A DNA stretch of 64,000 bases from Diplolepis rosae. Lineage: Eukaryota; Arthropoda; Insecta; Hymenoptera; Diplolepididae. This document shows positions 1 through 11,192 of the stretch, piece after piece. Below the pieces are notes generated by a model. The model was not told where the DNA came from, did no database searches, and saw only the letters and a program-made list of their open reading frames with translations. Within the stretch, counting starts at the first letter, position 1, and each line of letters begins with the position of its first letter. The position numbers and the translations under genes are program-made. The stretch is from positions 3,100,001-3,164,000 of the forward strand of contig JAPYXD010000382.1 in assembly GCA_030998225.1 (NCBI GenBank), given 5' to 3'.

Positions 1-590
1 AAGGCCGTTTTTTCTTGATTTCTGCGCTCATTCGATACAGAAATGCTATGTAATAGTCAATGTTAATGTTTCTACTTTTCTCAAGATAGCCGATGAACAA
101 AATACCATGCGCGTCCCAAAATACGGATGCCATTACCTTGCCAGCTCACTGTTGAGTTTTTGGTCGCTTTGGACTTACGCATCCCCAATGATTCGTACAA
201 AATTGTAAACACACTACCTTCTAATATCTTTAAGGTGTCAGCTATCTCACGCAACTTTAATTTACAATCGCCCAAAACTATTTTGTGGACTTCTGGTATG
301 TTTTCTGGAACAACTGCTGATTTTGTGCGACCAGAGCTTTCAGCGTCATCAGTGTTGGTACGATCGCGTTTAAATTCGGCATACCAGTCGATGATTGTAG
401 ATTTCCCTAGTGCAGAGTTCCCATAACGCTTATTAAGCCACTGCTTTGCTTTAACGGAATTTTTTCACATTTAAAAGCACTGTTTGATTAACAGTCGAAC
501 CTCTTTCTTTTATCCATTGTTTTGAAAATGACAAAATTTGCTTCACCACAACCTTTGTACTTTTGAACTAAATGTCAGATTGTCATAAAA
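1..590 (-). pseudogene. mariner transposase remnant, internally deleted, cut by window edge
   Basis: Read on the minus strand, this is the N-terminal DNA-binding part of a mariner transposase (a KLKLREIADTLKI-like helix-turn-helix stretch and an ESLGMRK segment at about 170-280). It then jumps to the catalytic region, with the SVFWDAHG-type motif that carries the second catalytic Asp near 100-135. The segment in between, where the first catalytic Asp belongs, is missing. A frameshift separates the two pieces near 135. A stop and frameshift also lie in the N-terminal part near 430-470. The rest of the gene would lie left of base 1. It cannot encode active transposase. I could not fix a terminal inverted repeat at the right side, so the end near 590 is approximate. 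Confidence 0.8.
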
Positions 591-1144
591 TTTTGACACG
601 TAGCGTTTGAAGCTTGGTACCATTCATAAATCATATGGATTTGACAACAGTGATGCCATCTATATGTCAGACCGGAAACTTATTACAATAAGTAATGTGT
701 TAGACGTGATGAAATAAATACCTCGGCCAACTATGACCACTACATATCGATCACTCTAGAAAATGTTGATTTTATTACATTCTCATTATATAAGAAGGTA
801 TTGGTTTTATGCACGGTGAGAAATAACTGGTGACATGCACATGGAACTCACAGAATGTTACACACATGTCAAATGACGATTGTGAAAAACGCAAATTCAA
901 ATGTTTTACACTAGACAACGTTCTTGCTCATCCTATTAAATATTCGTGCGTGTAGAATTATCCGTTTGTCACTTTCGGCCCATCTAGTATCTACTATAAG
1001 TCGCATGAGTAGTGAATATTGTAATATCACATACTTTTTATGTGAAACATAGTATTTTATCTTTGTAGATTACTATGCGCAGCTTGCAAACTCGAGTTTA
1101 TAAGTTCAACTACTTGAACAGCCACAATTGCCAAACACTGCTCT
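591..1144. other. AT-rich stretch without recognisable gene
   Basis: I see no long open frame, RNA gene or recognisable repeat here. It separates the mariner remnant from the dispersed repeat that starts near 1145. Confidence 0.5.
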
Positions 1145-2690
1145 TTTTCGAGTTTTACGAATATTTACGTTTTGAGATCCCCTGAGTCAGAAAAAACGGT
1201 TTTTACCAAAATTTCTGTCTGTAGGTCGTGTACTCGATAACTGTCGATAGAATTATTGAATTGAATTGACCTTTGGCATACTTTATCAAAGACGAAAAAT
1301 AGGAACATATTCGTTAACCAGCCACATCCGACAGAAATGATCAAAATAGTAGCATTTTTTGTTTTTGAAAAAAAACTTTATGGAAAAATCCAAAATTTCA
1401 AAAGAGGTTTCTGACAGTGCTCATAAATCTCTACTAATAATCTTAATTCCATTTTTCAGTTAAGGACGTTCTCTTGCCCGTAGATGTGCTCATCCTACTC
1501 TATCATAGGTAGTGGGATTACTGTTAAGCTTTCTAACCGAATGAGTTGAGCACCGTTTATGCGCAAAAGTAGCAAAATGTGTCTTCTGCGTCGATTTGGC
1601 AACACCCCTTTCCTGTCTTTCTCATATCGAGTCGAAAGCATATGGTGTGAGAGAGCTTATATTATGAGTCTATTGACAGTTTGTAAATACTAATAAGACG
1701 TCTAATAAATTTCGCAACAAAAATGGATTTTTTATTTCACAAAAATCATCTGCTCGTAAAAACAAAGCTCTGGAAGCAATGTCAAATGTAAGCGTACGCG
1801 CGCGCTATTGATGCGGTGTTGCCAAGTCACCATATTTGCTTTAGCAAGCCGGCTAAGAATTTGTACAACTGCGAGTTTCAACAACGTATATCTTTAAAAG
1901 TAGTGCCGGTACACGTATTTTTTATGATGGCATACGATTCCTTATTATCTCTAGTATAATATACTAGTTTTCCAAAAAAATCTGAAGAAAATTGTGCTTT
2001 TAATGTAAAGAAAGGTATCGCGAAACTGAACTATGCCTATCTAACACGTGTTAAGAGATTCAACTTTAGAGCTTAATTTCTCGATTTAAAGTACCGGTCT
2101 TGATGCTAATCTTTTTACCGCTTTGTAGATCATGGTAAAAAGTACTTATTTACGAAGTTTGAAAGAAATCTAGAGAAAAGTGATTTTCAAGAGAACGTCC
2201 TTAAATTATACGAAATACGAAAAAAAGTTACCATACAAAATTGTTTACCACATAAAGTTCTACAAGTCTATATCGCAAAATTTTTTCATAAGATGTATAT
2301 TTTTCGTTTTAATTAAAAAAAAATACAAATGAAAATCCAAAATTCAATTTTTTAACAATAATATGTGAAATACGAAAAAAATAATGTTTAATAAGCATGC
2401 GAAACTCGCTTTTTCCATGATTTTGTTTTAACAATGAAAAATTAAATTCAACTGGCTGTAAAAAATTTCCTGCTTTATGTGAAATCAAAAAATTTAGTAA
2501 CTTTGTGAAAATGTAATTCACATCTACAATATTATAAAATTGACTTGAGCTTCTGTATCAAATTACAAGAAATAAACTTATAACTATGTGAAGAATATAA
2601 GACCGAGCACGAAGCGCGACAAATGAATCGCGCGCATAGAACGCGCGGTAAGAATGTGCTCGCGAACCGAACAGAGTTTTTTTATTAAGA
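1145..2690 (+). repeat. dispersed repeat family D, copy 1
   Basis: This stretch aligns by eye with 23312-25380 (same orientation) and with 3285-3640 and 61265-62440 (opposite orientation). Shared landmarks are GAGATCCCCTGAGTCAGAAA near 1175, a block around 1240-1330 (GAACATATTCGTTAACCAGC near 1301), and several lines ending in GAAATACGAAAAAA. All copies end in a GC-richer tail built on GCGAAGCGCG/GAATCGCGCGC (here 2600-2680). No protein is encoded. Copy 1 is interrupted by a MITE at 1464-2200. The element class is unknown; it behaves as a moderately old, high-copy, non-coding dispersed repeat. Confidence 0.75.
1464..2200. mobile_element. MITE with GGACGTTCTCTTG termini and TTAA (or TA) target duplication
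   Basis: The 13-bp end GGACGTTCTCTTG at 1464 is matched exactly in inverted form at 2188-2200, and TTAA lies on both sides (1460-1463 and 2201-2204). The sister repeats at 23712-23735 and near 61965-61985 read straight through this point with a single TTAA, so they show the empty site. The 737-bp interior has no coding capacity. TTAA suggests piggyBac-type mobilisation, but a TA duplication of a Tc1/mariner-type MITE fits the same bases. Confidence 0.8.
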
Positions 2691-3284
2691 TAGCCTAGAG
2701 AATTGTGCATCGACATGAAGTAGACATATGTAGGTGGACAAAATGATTATTTCTGCAAGAATATTTACCGTCTATGTCTAGACAGATGCTCATACGGTCA
2801 GTTTTTGCCGAATTCAAGGGCTCTGACACAGATAATTTTGATTTCAAATTTAATACCCTTAAGTATTGTGCAAAGTTTGCCGATACTTGAAAACGCAGAC
2901 TCCTTTCATTTCACAGTAAATTTAACGTGTACGTCAGCATTGCACTTTTAAAGAATAATACTGAAGAAACAAAATTATTTTATAATTTTCAATAATTTTT
3001 AATACTTGGAGCAGAGTCGGGTGGTTTCGGCCATTGGTGACTTTAAATAAACTGTACTCTCTACGACGATATATCGACATTTTTATCTTACACAAATAAC
3101 TGTCCCAAAGCCTAATTTGGAAGATATAGACTTATGTCTCTGGTCAGTTTAATTGTAAATCAGCTTCAATTATTTGGCCTCTCGAAAAAAAAGCATTTTA
3201 TGAAATAAGAATTTATTTTAGGTATGTAGCACTTACTGCTAATTATTATTATATTTTTCATATCCTTGAATCGTTGCGCTTTGC
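2691..3284. other. AT-rich stretch without recognisable gene
   Basis: No convincing ORF, RNA gene or repeat boundary is seen. It lies between two oppositely oriented copies of repeat family D. Confidence 0.5.
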
Positions 3285-3640
3285 GTTCGGTCTTATATTC
3301 TTCGCATAGATATAAGTTTATTTCTTGTAATTTTGATACAGAAGCTCAAGTTAATTTTATAATATTGTAGATGTGAATAACATTTTCACAAAGTCACTAA
3401 ATTTTTTGATTCCAAATGATAAAGGAAATTCAATTTACTTAAGACTCTATCAGCCTGAAGGAAAACATTGTATACATTTCTGTAACTTTCCAATAATTTA
3501 CAGGATTAAAAAAAATTAATCTTCTTACAAATACCTCAAAAAGGAAAAAAATTCGTAGACTGTTTTAGCAAACGGTGTTTTATTTTAACCCTTAGTTTGT
3601 ATCTCACATATTTTGGTTCTTATTATACTCGCATTGACGA
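3285..3640 (-). repeat. dispersed repeat family D, copy 2 (partial, inverted)
   Basis: The stretch carrying GGAAATTCAATTTACTTAAG near 3425 and CTATCAGCCT just after it matches 61297-61530. The segment 3290-3390 is the inverted image of about 2510-2610 of copy 1. It is a fragment of the same family in the opposite orientation, with no coding content. Confidence 0.65.
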
Positions 3641-4059
3641 AATTAGTGCTCTTTAAGTTCTCTCAATAATGAGTGGCACTACCAGCTTAACGTTAAGGTA
3701 AAGGTTTCACGCATTATTTTGAAAAATTAGAGAATACTAAATTTGCCAATACGATACTAAATTAGCACAAAATTAGCCCTACACTACGGCATATCAAAAA
3801 CATGAATACCACAATTTGGTTCAGACATCTCAGCTTTACAATAAAATATTTAAAAAGCTACAAAAAATTAGATTGGTTTAGATTGGGATGGGTATCTAAA
3901 TTCAATCTCGAACCATGTGACCTATAACTTTTGTTTAATAATTTTACTTATTTGAAGATTAGGGTTATTTGTATTTTATTTCACAAAGAAAGATTTACGC
4001 TATCTTTGTATTGTTTTTCAAGGTTACAAAGATATGTTTGAAAATGATGCGCTTCTTTC
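3641..4059. other. AT-rich stretch without recognisable gene
   Basis: Nothing recognisable: short open frames only, no repeat partner noticed within the window. Confidence 0.45.
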
Positions 4060-4560
4060 ATTGATGCTCGCAGGAAATCGAAGCCAAGGCGTAGTCGAGG
4101 TGTAGCCGAAGCGTGATCAGTCCTGCGAGCATTGTTGCGAGTCTCGTAATTTCCCGAATGGTGTGCATTGGCACGTGTTCTATTTTATGTGACTTTGGTG
4201 CGTATACGAGTTTTTATGCGTACACTCGAATCTAATCTAGTATTCAACATGATTCTCGTCCATTGCACTTGATATTTCGCGACTAGTCCCGGTCATCTTG
4301 ATTTTATCGATCTTGTGTAGTAGTAGCGTGTTGTAATAGAGCATGCGTAGTTTAAATGTACAAGGCTTTGTCAGCAGGGTGCTAACACTGTACGAAGAAG
4401 AAGAAGAATAAGAAGAAGATTGTGCTCCGCTGTATGGCTATAGGCGCATGCGCAGTTCAATTTTTACATTTCATTCCTCTGTAGCGGAATACACAACATT
4501 GTGCTACACTCAATTGTAGCGGATAAACGAGTTTCCGCGCCGAAGGCACATAAAGTAATA
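4060..4560 (+). repeat. dispersed repeat family E, copy 1
   Basis: The sequence is matched in inverted orientation at 30210-30580. Shared blocks include ATTTTATCGATCTTGTGTAG, TCTCGTAATTTCCCGAAT, a GTGCATTGGCACGT block and the TTTCCGCGCCGAAGGCAC tail. Each copy also contains an internal inverted pair, TGCTCGCAGGA and TCCTGCGAGCA. A short GAA-rich microsatellite (4394-4418) is embedded here. No coding capacity. Confidence 0.7.
4394..4418. repeat. (GAA)n microsatellite
   Basis: A run of GAA/GAAGAA triplets with one AAT interruption. Confidence 0.9.
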
Positions 4561-4905
4561 GTTCCGAAATTCCTATTTTTCATTCAAATCATTAACATGT
4601 TTTTCAAATTTTAGAAATCTGATTCCTTTATGTATATCACATAAGTAGTATTGACATATGAGCAGTGTTTTATGTGAATTTTTTGATAATTTGAAAGTCA
4701 TAAAAAACTAAGTCATTGGAAGGGTTGCATTCGAGTAAATTTTATTCTAAACTGTAACCTGATCTGAGGATGAATTTCCGTCTCGTAATAGTATATTATG
4801 CACACACTCGGGCGATTGGTGCGCACTCGTAGCCGGCAACTCGTGCGCGGCGCTCGCTGCTCGTGCGTAAAGAAGTACGCCCGAGTTGCATACGTTATTT
4901 TCTGT

Positions 4906-5083
4906 AATTCTGTGTGTAAAGTTCGTGTGTGAAGTACGATATCCCACCTCTAAAATCGCTATTATTCCAGTCACCGCATTGGTCGTGCCGGTTACTTTAC
5001 GCACGACCAATGCAGAGAGTGAAAACATAGCGACTTTAGAAGTGGAGTATCATACTTCACACACGAACTTTATGCACAGAATT
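4906..5083. repeat. 178-bp palindrome (foldback MITE-like)
   Basis: The left arm (4906-4962, starting ATTCTGTGTGTAAAGTTCGT) is the imperfect reverse complement of the right arm (5027-5083, ending ACGAACTTTATGCACAGAAT). Near the centre GCATTGGTCGTG (4976-4987) pairs perfectly with CACGACCAATGC. The whole unit could fold into one long hairpin. The two overlapping opposite-strand open frames here are consequences of the palindrome and not genes. Confidence 0.8.
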
Positions 5084-5089
5084 AGATAA

Positions 5090-6117
5090 AAGAATTTTCT
5101 TCCTAATATTTCGTCTCACAATTCGTCACAAGTTTGGATTTGAGGCGTCTCAAACGTCTATATCATTATTTCCTAAGTACTAATGTACCAAAGCAGTAAG
5201 GCCGCAGATGGCTCCCATTTTCGAGGAAAAAGACTTCGAAAAATTTCACGCTCGCAATAGCGCTTATTGCTTTTTATATATTAAAATATTTATTTATTCA
5301 AGTTCTTTGAATTTTTACTTTTAGTTTGTTGAAATAATTGAGAAATAAATCATTTTTTTCCAAAAAACTTCTTTATTGGATGCAATTAGTCTTTTTAATT
5401 GAAAATAATATGTTGAAGTATGAGATAGAAATTTCGTCCAATTCTATCATACAAATAATGAAAAATAAAACACAATTCAAATTTTTTTGATAAATGTAAT
5501 TACACACTCTGAAGTTTATTATTCAACACTTAATTTTCATCAAAAAGACTACGCTCATACTATTATTTGAATATTTACATGAAAAATTAGTAATCTTAAA
5601 ATCATAATAAAAAATTAGTTCAGAAAAAATAGCGTTCGTAAAAGTAAGTTTTTCTTGAAAAAAAAAAACATAAAATGATTTATTCCCCTATAATCTTAGG
5701 AAACTTAAGAAAACTTGCGAAGAATTCGAATAAATAACTATTTTTATGCATAAAAAGCTGCATAAGCAGTCAGTAAGCCCATTGCCGCCCGCTGATATGG
5801 GCGAGAATTTGTAATTATGGCCCACTTTCAAAGTGCGCATGCGTCACCGTTGTCGGGCAGCCATGTCACATTTTATACCCACTCTACATGCACGGAAGTC
5901 GCGTTCATCGTGCATCTTGTACAAAAAATTGATCATACTCATGTAAGTTTATTAAATCTAAAGTTAAAACATTGGGCAGAAGTTTGTAACATCTCGTGTG
6001 GAAAATTTGGTTTATTTCGCTTTATGATCTCCAAAATAATTGAAAATATGCAGAATAGTGATTTTCAAAGAAAAACACATTTTTATGGTAAACATTGTTT
6101 TTTTCGAGTTTGACGAA
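5090..6117. other. AT-rich stretch without recognisable gene
   Basis: No gene or clear repeat recognised. A 98-codon frame at 5817-6113 has no features of a conserved protein. Confidence 0.45.
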
Positions 6118-6530
6118 AACAAACTATTCATTGACGAACAATTTAAATTATCTCGCAAACTAAAAAAGAGATATACAGTGCTACAACAAAAAGTGTAAAT
6201 TAAAAGTTAAGTTTACGGAGTAAGACCATTATTAGCAAAGTTTGACCAAAGCAAGCCGTTTAAGGACGAACACGTTAAATCATCTCGCAAACTAAAAAAT
6301 AGACATATATAAGGATTTCGGTTTTGATTGCAGTCATATAGTGCTCCAATTAAAAGAATGTAATTTAAAAATTGAGTTTGCGAAGCGAGACCATAATTAG
6401 CAAAGTTTGACCAAAGCAAGCCATTTGTGGACAAACAGGTTAAATTATCCCAGAAACAAAAAAGTGACATATATAGGAAGTCCAATTTTTTATTGGAGTC
6501 ACATTGTGCTACAATAAAAAAAAGCATAGT
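6118..6530. repeat. tandem repeat, period about 165 bp, about 2.5 units
   Basis: The block GACCATTATTAGCAAAGTTT at 6224 recurs at 6389 with two substitutions, followed in both units by CCAAAGCAAGCC and a CTCGCAAACTAAAAA-like stretch. A partial first unit starts near 6118. Units differ by roughly 15-20 percent, so the array is not recent. Confidence 0.75.
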
Positions 6531-6764
6531 AAAATTAGCATTATTAGTATATTCGAAGATCTCTTTCTTTTTCACGAGTTGTGCATACTACTTTTCACAA
6601 CGAAGGTAAGATAGATTCGATATTGTTATTTATTTCCAAATGCATATTTAACCCAGATTTTGTTACTTTTTCAAAAAATTATAAGTGTACACGGAAAAAA
6701 TTCTAACTACTATGGTAAGCTGTGCTCCTCCTATCATATCACCGAACTTAATGTGCGAAATTTG

Positions 6765-7205
6765 TGCACCGAAAAATCTCTTTCGAATTTCGCACGAATC
6801 TGAATTTACTAAAATCGCAACACATTTTTTTTACTTTTATTGCGCAAACTTCAGCGAATTTCGTACGGACATCAGTATGCCAAAATAGCAAAGACAATAT
6901 ACGAAAAAGCACACCACTCTGCTTGCGAAAAACGCACGGCACCCGTATTCTCGGTATGGCTAAGTTGGTTTGACAACGTATTGCAATATACTGAAGTTGC
7001 CGAATCTGATGTAATACATACATATTGTAATACATTGTTAAACCAACTTGGCCATACCGAGAGAGTACGGGTACCGTGAGTTTTGCGCAAGCAGAGTGGT
7101 GTGCTTTCTTCGTATTCTTTTATACTAATATCATACAAAAAGTCGTTTACGAAAATTGTAACGGCACCTCATACGAAATACGTAAGAAATTTCTTTCGGT
7201 GTATA
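6765..7205. repeat. about 440-bp imperfect palindrome
   Basis: Around a centre near 7005 the arms pair over most of their length. AAAGCACACCACTCTGCTTG at 6905 is mirrored by CAAGCAGAGTGGTGTGCTTT at 7089, and the inner parts share AAACCAACTT and CCATACCGAG in opposite orientation. Outer parts (CACCGAAAAATCTCTTTCG against CGTAAGAAATTTCTTTCGGTG) are more diverged. It looks like a foldback/MITE element and has no coding capacity of its own. Confidence 0.75.
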
Positions 7206-7255
7206 AAATAAATAAATGCATAACATTATTACTAGTGTCATGTGCTGTCATAGCA

Positions 7256-7491
7256 ATGCTCCTTGCGAAAATAACACGACTATCGCCTTCCTATGGTTGC
7301 AAGAAAACGCATCCCTTTTCAGCAAGAGTTCTCTTACTACCGAGAGAACACATTACGTGCTACGTTCGAAAGTAGGCATGGCCTAACATCTCAGTTGTAA
7401 GAGAACTTATGCTGAATTAGGATGAGTTTCCTGCAACCATAGCAAGGCGAATTTCTTGCTATTTTCGCAAGGCACAACTGCTCTTAAACAT
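7256..7491. repeat. about 235-bp imperfect palindrome
   Basis: TTGCGAAAATAACACGACTA near 7263 and CCTATGGTTGCAAGAAAACG near 7291 are mirrored by CGCAAG and TTTCCTGCAACCATAGCAAG in the right half. The centre lies near 7370. This is a separate foldback unit close to the previous one. The following stretch to 7885 contains related AGCAAGAA-type words but no clear structure. Confidence 0.7.
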
Positions 7492-7918
7492 AAAACTTAG
7501 TACTTTTTTAGCATGAAGGGATCTCTGCTTAAAACGTATGAATTTTTCACTATGATAGCAAGAACGAAACCTGCTACGAAAGCATGACCAGTATTCTTGC
7601 TATTATAGCCAGATTTTTCTCCGTATAGTAGTAAAAATATTTTTTTAAATTGATAATACGAAGTCCCGCCCAATAACAAACATTCTCTTAATAGAAAAAT
7701 CTGAATATTATTTGGCCCCACTATTGTTATCTTACACTTAAAATGGTTCTCTAACATCCATTGCGCAAATCAGCCATAAATTTATCGCAAAAATCCATCT
7801 TATATCTTTGTACAAATGAGCCATAGATTTACGTATAATATTGTTATATATTTATTATTCATAGTTTTGAATAATAAATTGTTTCTGAGTAAACTTGAAA
7901 TATTAAATCTTCATGTAG

Positions 7919-8108
7919 GAGGAACAAATGATGCTCAATGGGAAGATGTTACTGGGTCAACACCTTTAACGTTCATGAATGACCGAGTTTCCTTTACAAC
8001 TACAGTTTCTGCAAGATTTTGGTTGATGGATTATAGAAATGTTTGTGAAGTACCTCGAATGGCTACGGAACTCTATAAAGAATCGTTATACGTGCCATTC
8101 ATTACAAA
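7919..8108 (+). CDS. ankyrin exon: end of ZU5-C domain and start of UPA
   Basis: This internal exon belongs to an ankyrin, the adaptor that links membrane proteins to the spectrin skeleton under the plasma membrane. In frame it reads a GGTNDAQWEDVTG stretch, then TPLTF, VSFTTTVSARFWLMD and MATELYKESLYVPF. These are hallmarks of the junction between the second ZU5 domain and the UPA domain. The acceptor is the TTCATGTAG ending at 7918. The donor is GTAAGT starting at 8109. The exon opens with the last two bases of a split codon and ends after two bases of the next, which the exon at 28459 completes. All residues I expect at conserved positions are present, so it looks functional. Earlier exons (ankyrin repeats, first ZU5) are not in the window. 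Confidence 0.93.
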
Positions 8109-8225
8109 GTAAGTTTGGATATGGAATAAAATAATTAAATTATAAAGTTAAAAACAGAATTCAAGTCAAGAGAAGCTATAATATTTATACAATTATTGAA
8201 TGAGGAGTGATACAGATATGTAATA

Positions 8226-9485
8226 GGGTGTTTGTTATTGACGTGATATATCTATAATTAGTCACCACTATTAAACGGCTATCATTGCTGACAAGTTCCA
8301 TCCTTCAAACCTCTTCTATCAAAATTTGAGTCAAATCCATTCATTAGTTTACAAGTTACAGTGTCTGAAAGCAATCGACCTTCGAATTTATTGCAGAAAT
8401 GGAAACAAGTGAATTTTATGCGTTGATTAAATTAAATTAAATTAATATAAATTAAATTAAATATTATTCTGACTCTGATCCATCGTATGAAATAGTTCAG
8501 AAATTGTTTACTGAATTTCGTTGTGGTCGTACGAGCACAGAAACCATACCATGTCCTGTTCGTCCAAATGAGATAAGACACCAGAAATTATCAATAAAAT
8601 CCATGAAATTGTTTCGAATGACCTGAAAATGAAAATGCGTGAGATAGCTGAGATCGTATCCATCTCAACTGAGCGTGTGGTAAATATTTTGCATACAAAT
8701 TTGTGCATGAGAAAGGCCTGTGAAAGATGGGTGCCGCGATTGCTCACAATTGACCAAAAACGCATTCATGTGACCACTTCGGAGCAAAATTTAGCCTCTT
8801 TTAACCGCAATCTGAAAGAGTTTTTGCATTGATTTGTGATGATCAATGAATCATCAATCCACCAATATACTACGGAATCACGTGAAGGGTCAAAACAGTG
8901 GGTGAAACCTCGTGAAAGTGCACCAAAGCGTCCGAAAACGCAACAATCGGCTGGGAAACTTATGGCTAGTGTTTTTTGGGATGCATATGGAGTAATCTTC
9001 ATCGACCACCTTGAGAAAGAAATGACAGTTACTGATGCATGTTATGCTGCGTCATTGAACCGTTTGGTTGACGAAATCAGGAAGAAACGACCACATTTGA
9101 ACAAGAAAAAAATCCTTTTTCCTGATGACAATGCACCATCTCAAACATCAGACATTGCACAGGCAAAAAAGCATGAATTGGGTTTCGAATCGCTTCCGCA
9201 TCCACCGTATTCTCCAGACCTGGCCCCCAGTGACTATTATCTGTTCCCAAACCTCAAAAGATAGCTGTGTTGTAGGCGTTTTGAGTCGAACGAACAAGTT
9301 GAATAGGAAACAGAAGGGTATTTTGGAGAGTTTGACAAATCGTATTATTTGGAAGGCATAGAAAAGTTGAAAGACCGTTGGACTCGTTGTGTCGAGCCAA
9401 AATGAGGGTACATTGAAAAATAAGACTGATTTTTTCAAAAAACAATAAATTTATTTTTATTTTATCACGTCAATATCAAACACCC
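8226..9485 (+). mobile_element. mariner element, irritans-like, 1260 bp, TA target duplication
   Basis: The left terminus GGGTGTTTGTTATTGACGTG at 8226 is matched by the inverse of CACGTCAATATCAAACACCC ending at 9485, with one mismatch. TA flanks both sides (8224-8225 and 9486-9487). Length and layout are those of a complete mariner. The coding region inside is broken. A tetranucleotide-like ATTAA/TAAAT expansion (8436-8462) replaces part of the N-terminal coding sequence. Confidence 0.93.
8399..9405 (+). pseudogene. mariner transposase, inactivated
   Basis: The frame starts at ATG 8399 and can be followed, with breaks, to about 9405. Recognisable are the helix-turn-helix (KMREIAEIVSIS), WVPRLLTIDQKR, EQNLASFNRN, the SVFWDAYG block with the second catalytic Asp, DDNAPSQTSD with the third Asp, and YSPDLAPSDYYLFPNLKR. 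The position of the first catalytic Asp reads Asn in VMINESSIH. There is an in-frame stop at 8830-8832 just before it, another stop after FPNLKR at 9262-9264, and frameshifts in the first 120 bases. The copy is therefore dead on several counts. Confidence 0.93.
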
Positions 9486-9487
9486 TA

Positions 9488-9894
9488 GCACATCACTAGC
9501 CGTACATCTTTAATTCTTTTAAAACGCCAGGAAAATATTTCCTTCATTAATAGTCTCCTGGTGACAAGGGTCAAACATAAGGAGTTTTCTTAACATTTTC
9601 TTGGACAAAAAGTGGCTCCAGTCCTTTTGGCATAACCACTTATGCATACGCTTATCTTCTTCTATACAGACAATTTGAAAATGAAGAAAATATCAAGAAA
9701 ACTCTTTTTTAACAAGAAAAGTCAACTTATTTTCTTACGAAGCCCGCTTCTTTGTTATTAATTCGAATTTCAGTCGGTTTAGAGTGATGTTCATATTTAT
9801 CTTTTAATACGCCTCTTTGAAGTTGAAAACAACAAATGATATTGCAGGAAGATAAATTGATAGAAAAAAGTAATAATAATATTAGGTACGCAAC
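9488..9894. other. intron sequence without recognisable content
   Basis: Lies between two DNA transposons. Only short shadow frames are present. Confidence 0.5.
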
Positions 9895-9896
9895 TA

Positions 9897-10653
9897 AAGG
9901 GTTTCCCAATAAGGGTGATATGTTTTGAAATTGAAAAAAAACACTGAATATTCATTCGGAATTGATCGAAATCTTTTTTATTATATTGGATATTCTATGC
10001 CATTTATGATTTAAACAATATATCGGCCAAATGTCCCCCGAGACTTGAGCCAAAAATGCGCCTCATCAGAAAAGATGATTTTTTGATGAAAATTGGGATC
10101 ATTTTCAATTGATTCCAGAGCCCAATCCGCGAACTCCCGACGCAAACGATGGTCATTAGGCTTCAGTTCTTGGGCCAGAATCATCTTATAGGGATGCAGG
10201 CCAAGATCCAATCGCAAAATACGCCAGGTAGTCATCCTGGACAGGCCCAATTCCTGAGATCGGCGTGGCACGGACAATTCACGGTTTTCCTCGATACTGG
10301 CCTGTACGGCGGCTATATTCTGTGTAGAACGTACGGTACGCATACGATTTTTAGGCTTAGTATCCAATAGAGTAAATTCACTCTCCAACTTATCGATTAT
10401 TCGACGAATTGAGAGCGCGGATGGAGCAGAATGACGACCATATTTTGCACGATATGCTCTTTGAACACCGACAAAACTTCTCGAATTTTGATAAAATAAT
10501 TGGACAATTTCCAAACGTTGTGGAAGCGTGAAACTACTCATGATTAAATGGCAAACCTTACTGATGACAACTGACAGCAGACGTCAAAAATTTCAGTTCA
10601 AATGAGCCCGATAGGGACATTCAAAATCATATCACCCCCATTGGGAAACCCTT
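9897..10653 (-). mobile_element. Tc1/mariner-superfamily element, internally deleted, 757 bp
   Basis: The ends are inverted repeats: AAGGGTTTCCCAATAAGGGT at 9897 and its near-exact inverse ending at 10653, with 26 of 28 bases agreeing over the longest span including TA. TA flanks both sides (9895-9896 and 10654-10655). The transposase gene on the minus strand is truncated. The right-hand TA is shared with the next mariner, so the two elements abut exactly. Confidence 0.9.
10011..10541 (-). pseudogene. truncated Tc1-like transposase (DUF4817-type N-terminus)
   Basis: The 176-codon frame opens with a helix-turn-helix domain of the kind annotated as DUF4817 in insect transposases (FTLPQRLEIVQLFYQNSRSF, then VQRAYRAKYGRHSAPSALSI). 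A second HTH-like segment follows (LSRMTTWRILRLDLGLHPYK), then the beginning of the DDE domain with the first catalytic Asp in IIFSDEAHFWL. Soon after that motif the homologous sequence stops, because most of the catalytic domain has been deleted. The remaining DNA-binding part could in principle still be translated, but it cannot catalyse transposition. Confidence 0.88.
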
Positions 10654-10814
10654 TAAGTTCCCGATGTTTTTTTGATGAAAATGCAACTTTATTGTGAAAA
10701 AAATGGTTACAAATGAATCATTCAAAGTATTACCTATCGTTAGCTACAACTTTTGCCCATCTTTCTGGTAGAGCTCAAATACCGTTACGGTAAAAGTGTT
10801 CATCTTTTGAAGCT

Positions 10815-11192
10815 ATCCACGAATCAGGACATTTTTCGATGTCTTCATATGAGCGTTACTAATGATCAGCCAGACCATGTGCCATCGACCGGAACCAGTA
10901 ATAATCGGACGGCGCAATATCTTGGGAATACGGCGGGTGGGGTAGGACTTCCCATTTGAGCATTTCCAGGTAGGTTTTAACGGGTTTGGCAACGTGAGAC
11001 CAAGCGTTGTCATCGAAATCACCGTCTATGAAGCGACGGAACCAATCAGATCAGCATCTCCGTAAACTTTTTGGAGCTCTCGATGAGCTTCAGCCACCGT
11101 TTTCTTCGAATGAAAGAAGAAAATCAACACATCCCGCAAATGACGATTATTTGGCACAAAAGCAGACATTTTCACACAACCAAAAGTATATG
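10815..11192 (-). pseudogene. mariner transposase fragments (mauritiana-like), large internal deletion
   Basis: On the minus strand the sequence begins MSAFVPNNRHLRDVLIFFFH, SKKTVAEAHRELQKVYGDA, the typical N-terminus of mauritiana-group mariner transposases. It then passes, after a deletion and frame change near 11030, into a C-terminal region that is legible only in another frame. Neither the WVPHEL motif nor the catalytic triad remains. It is a non-coding relic. Confidence 0.8.

Noticed and set aside
4747..5089. Two overlapping opposite-strand open frames of 93 and 67 codons
   Set aside because: They run over the two arms of a palindrome and mirror each other; no conserved motif.
7816..7918. 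N-terminal extension of the ankyrin frame from ATG 7816
   Set aside because: The acceptor at 7917-7918 and the loss of ankyrin similarity upstream show these bases are intron.
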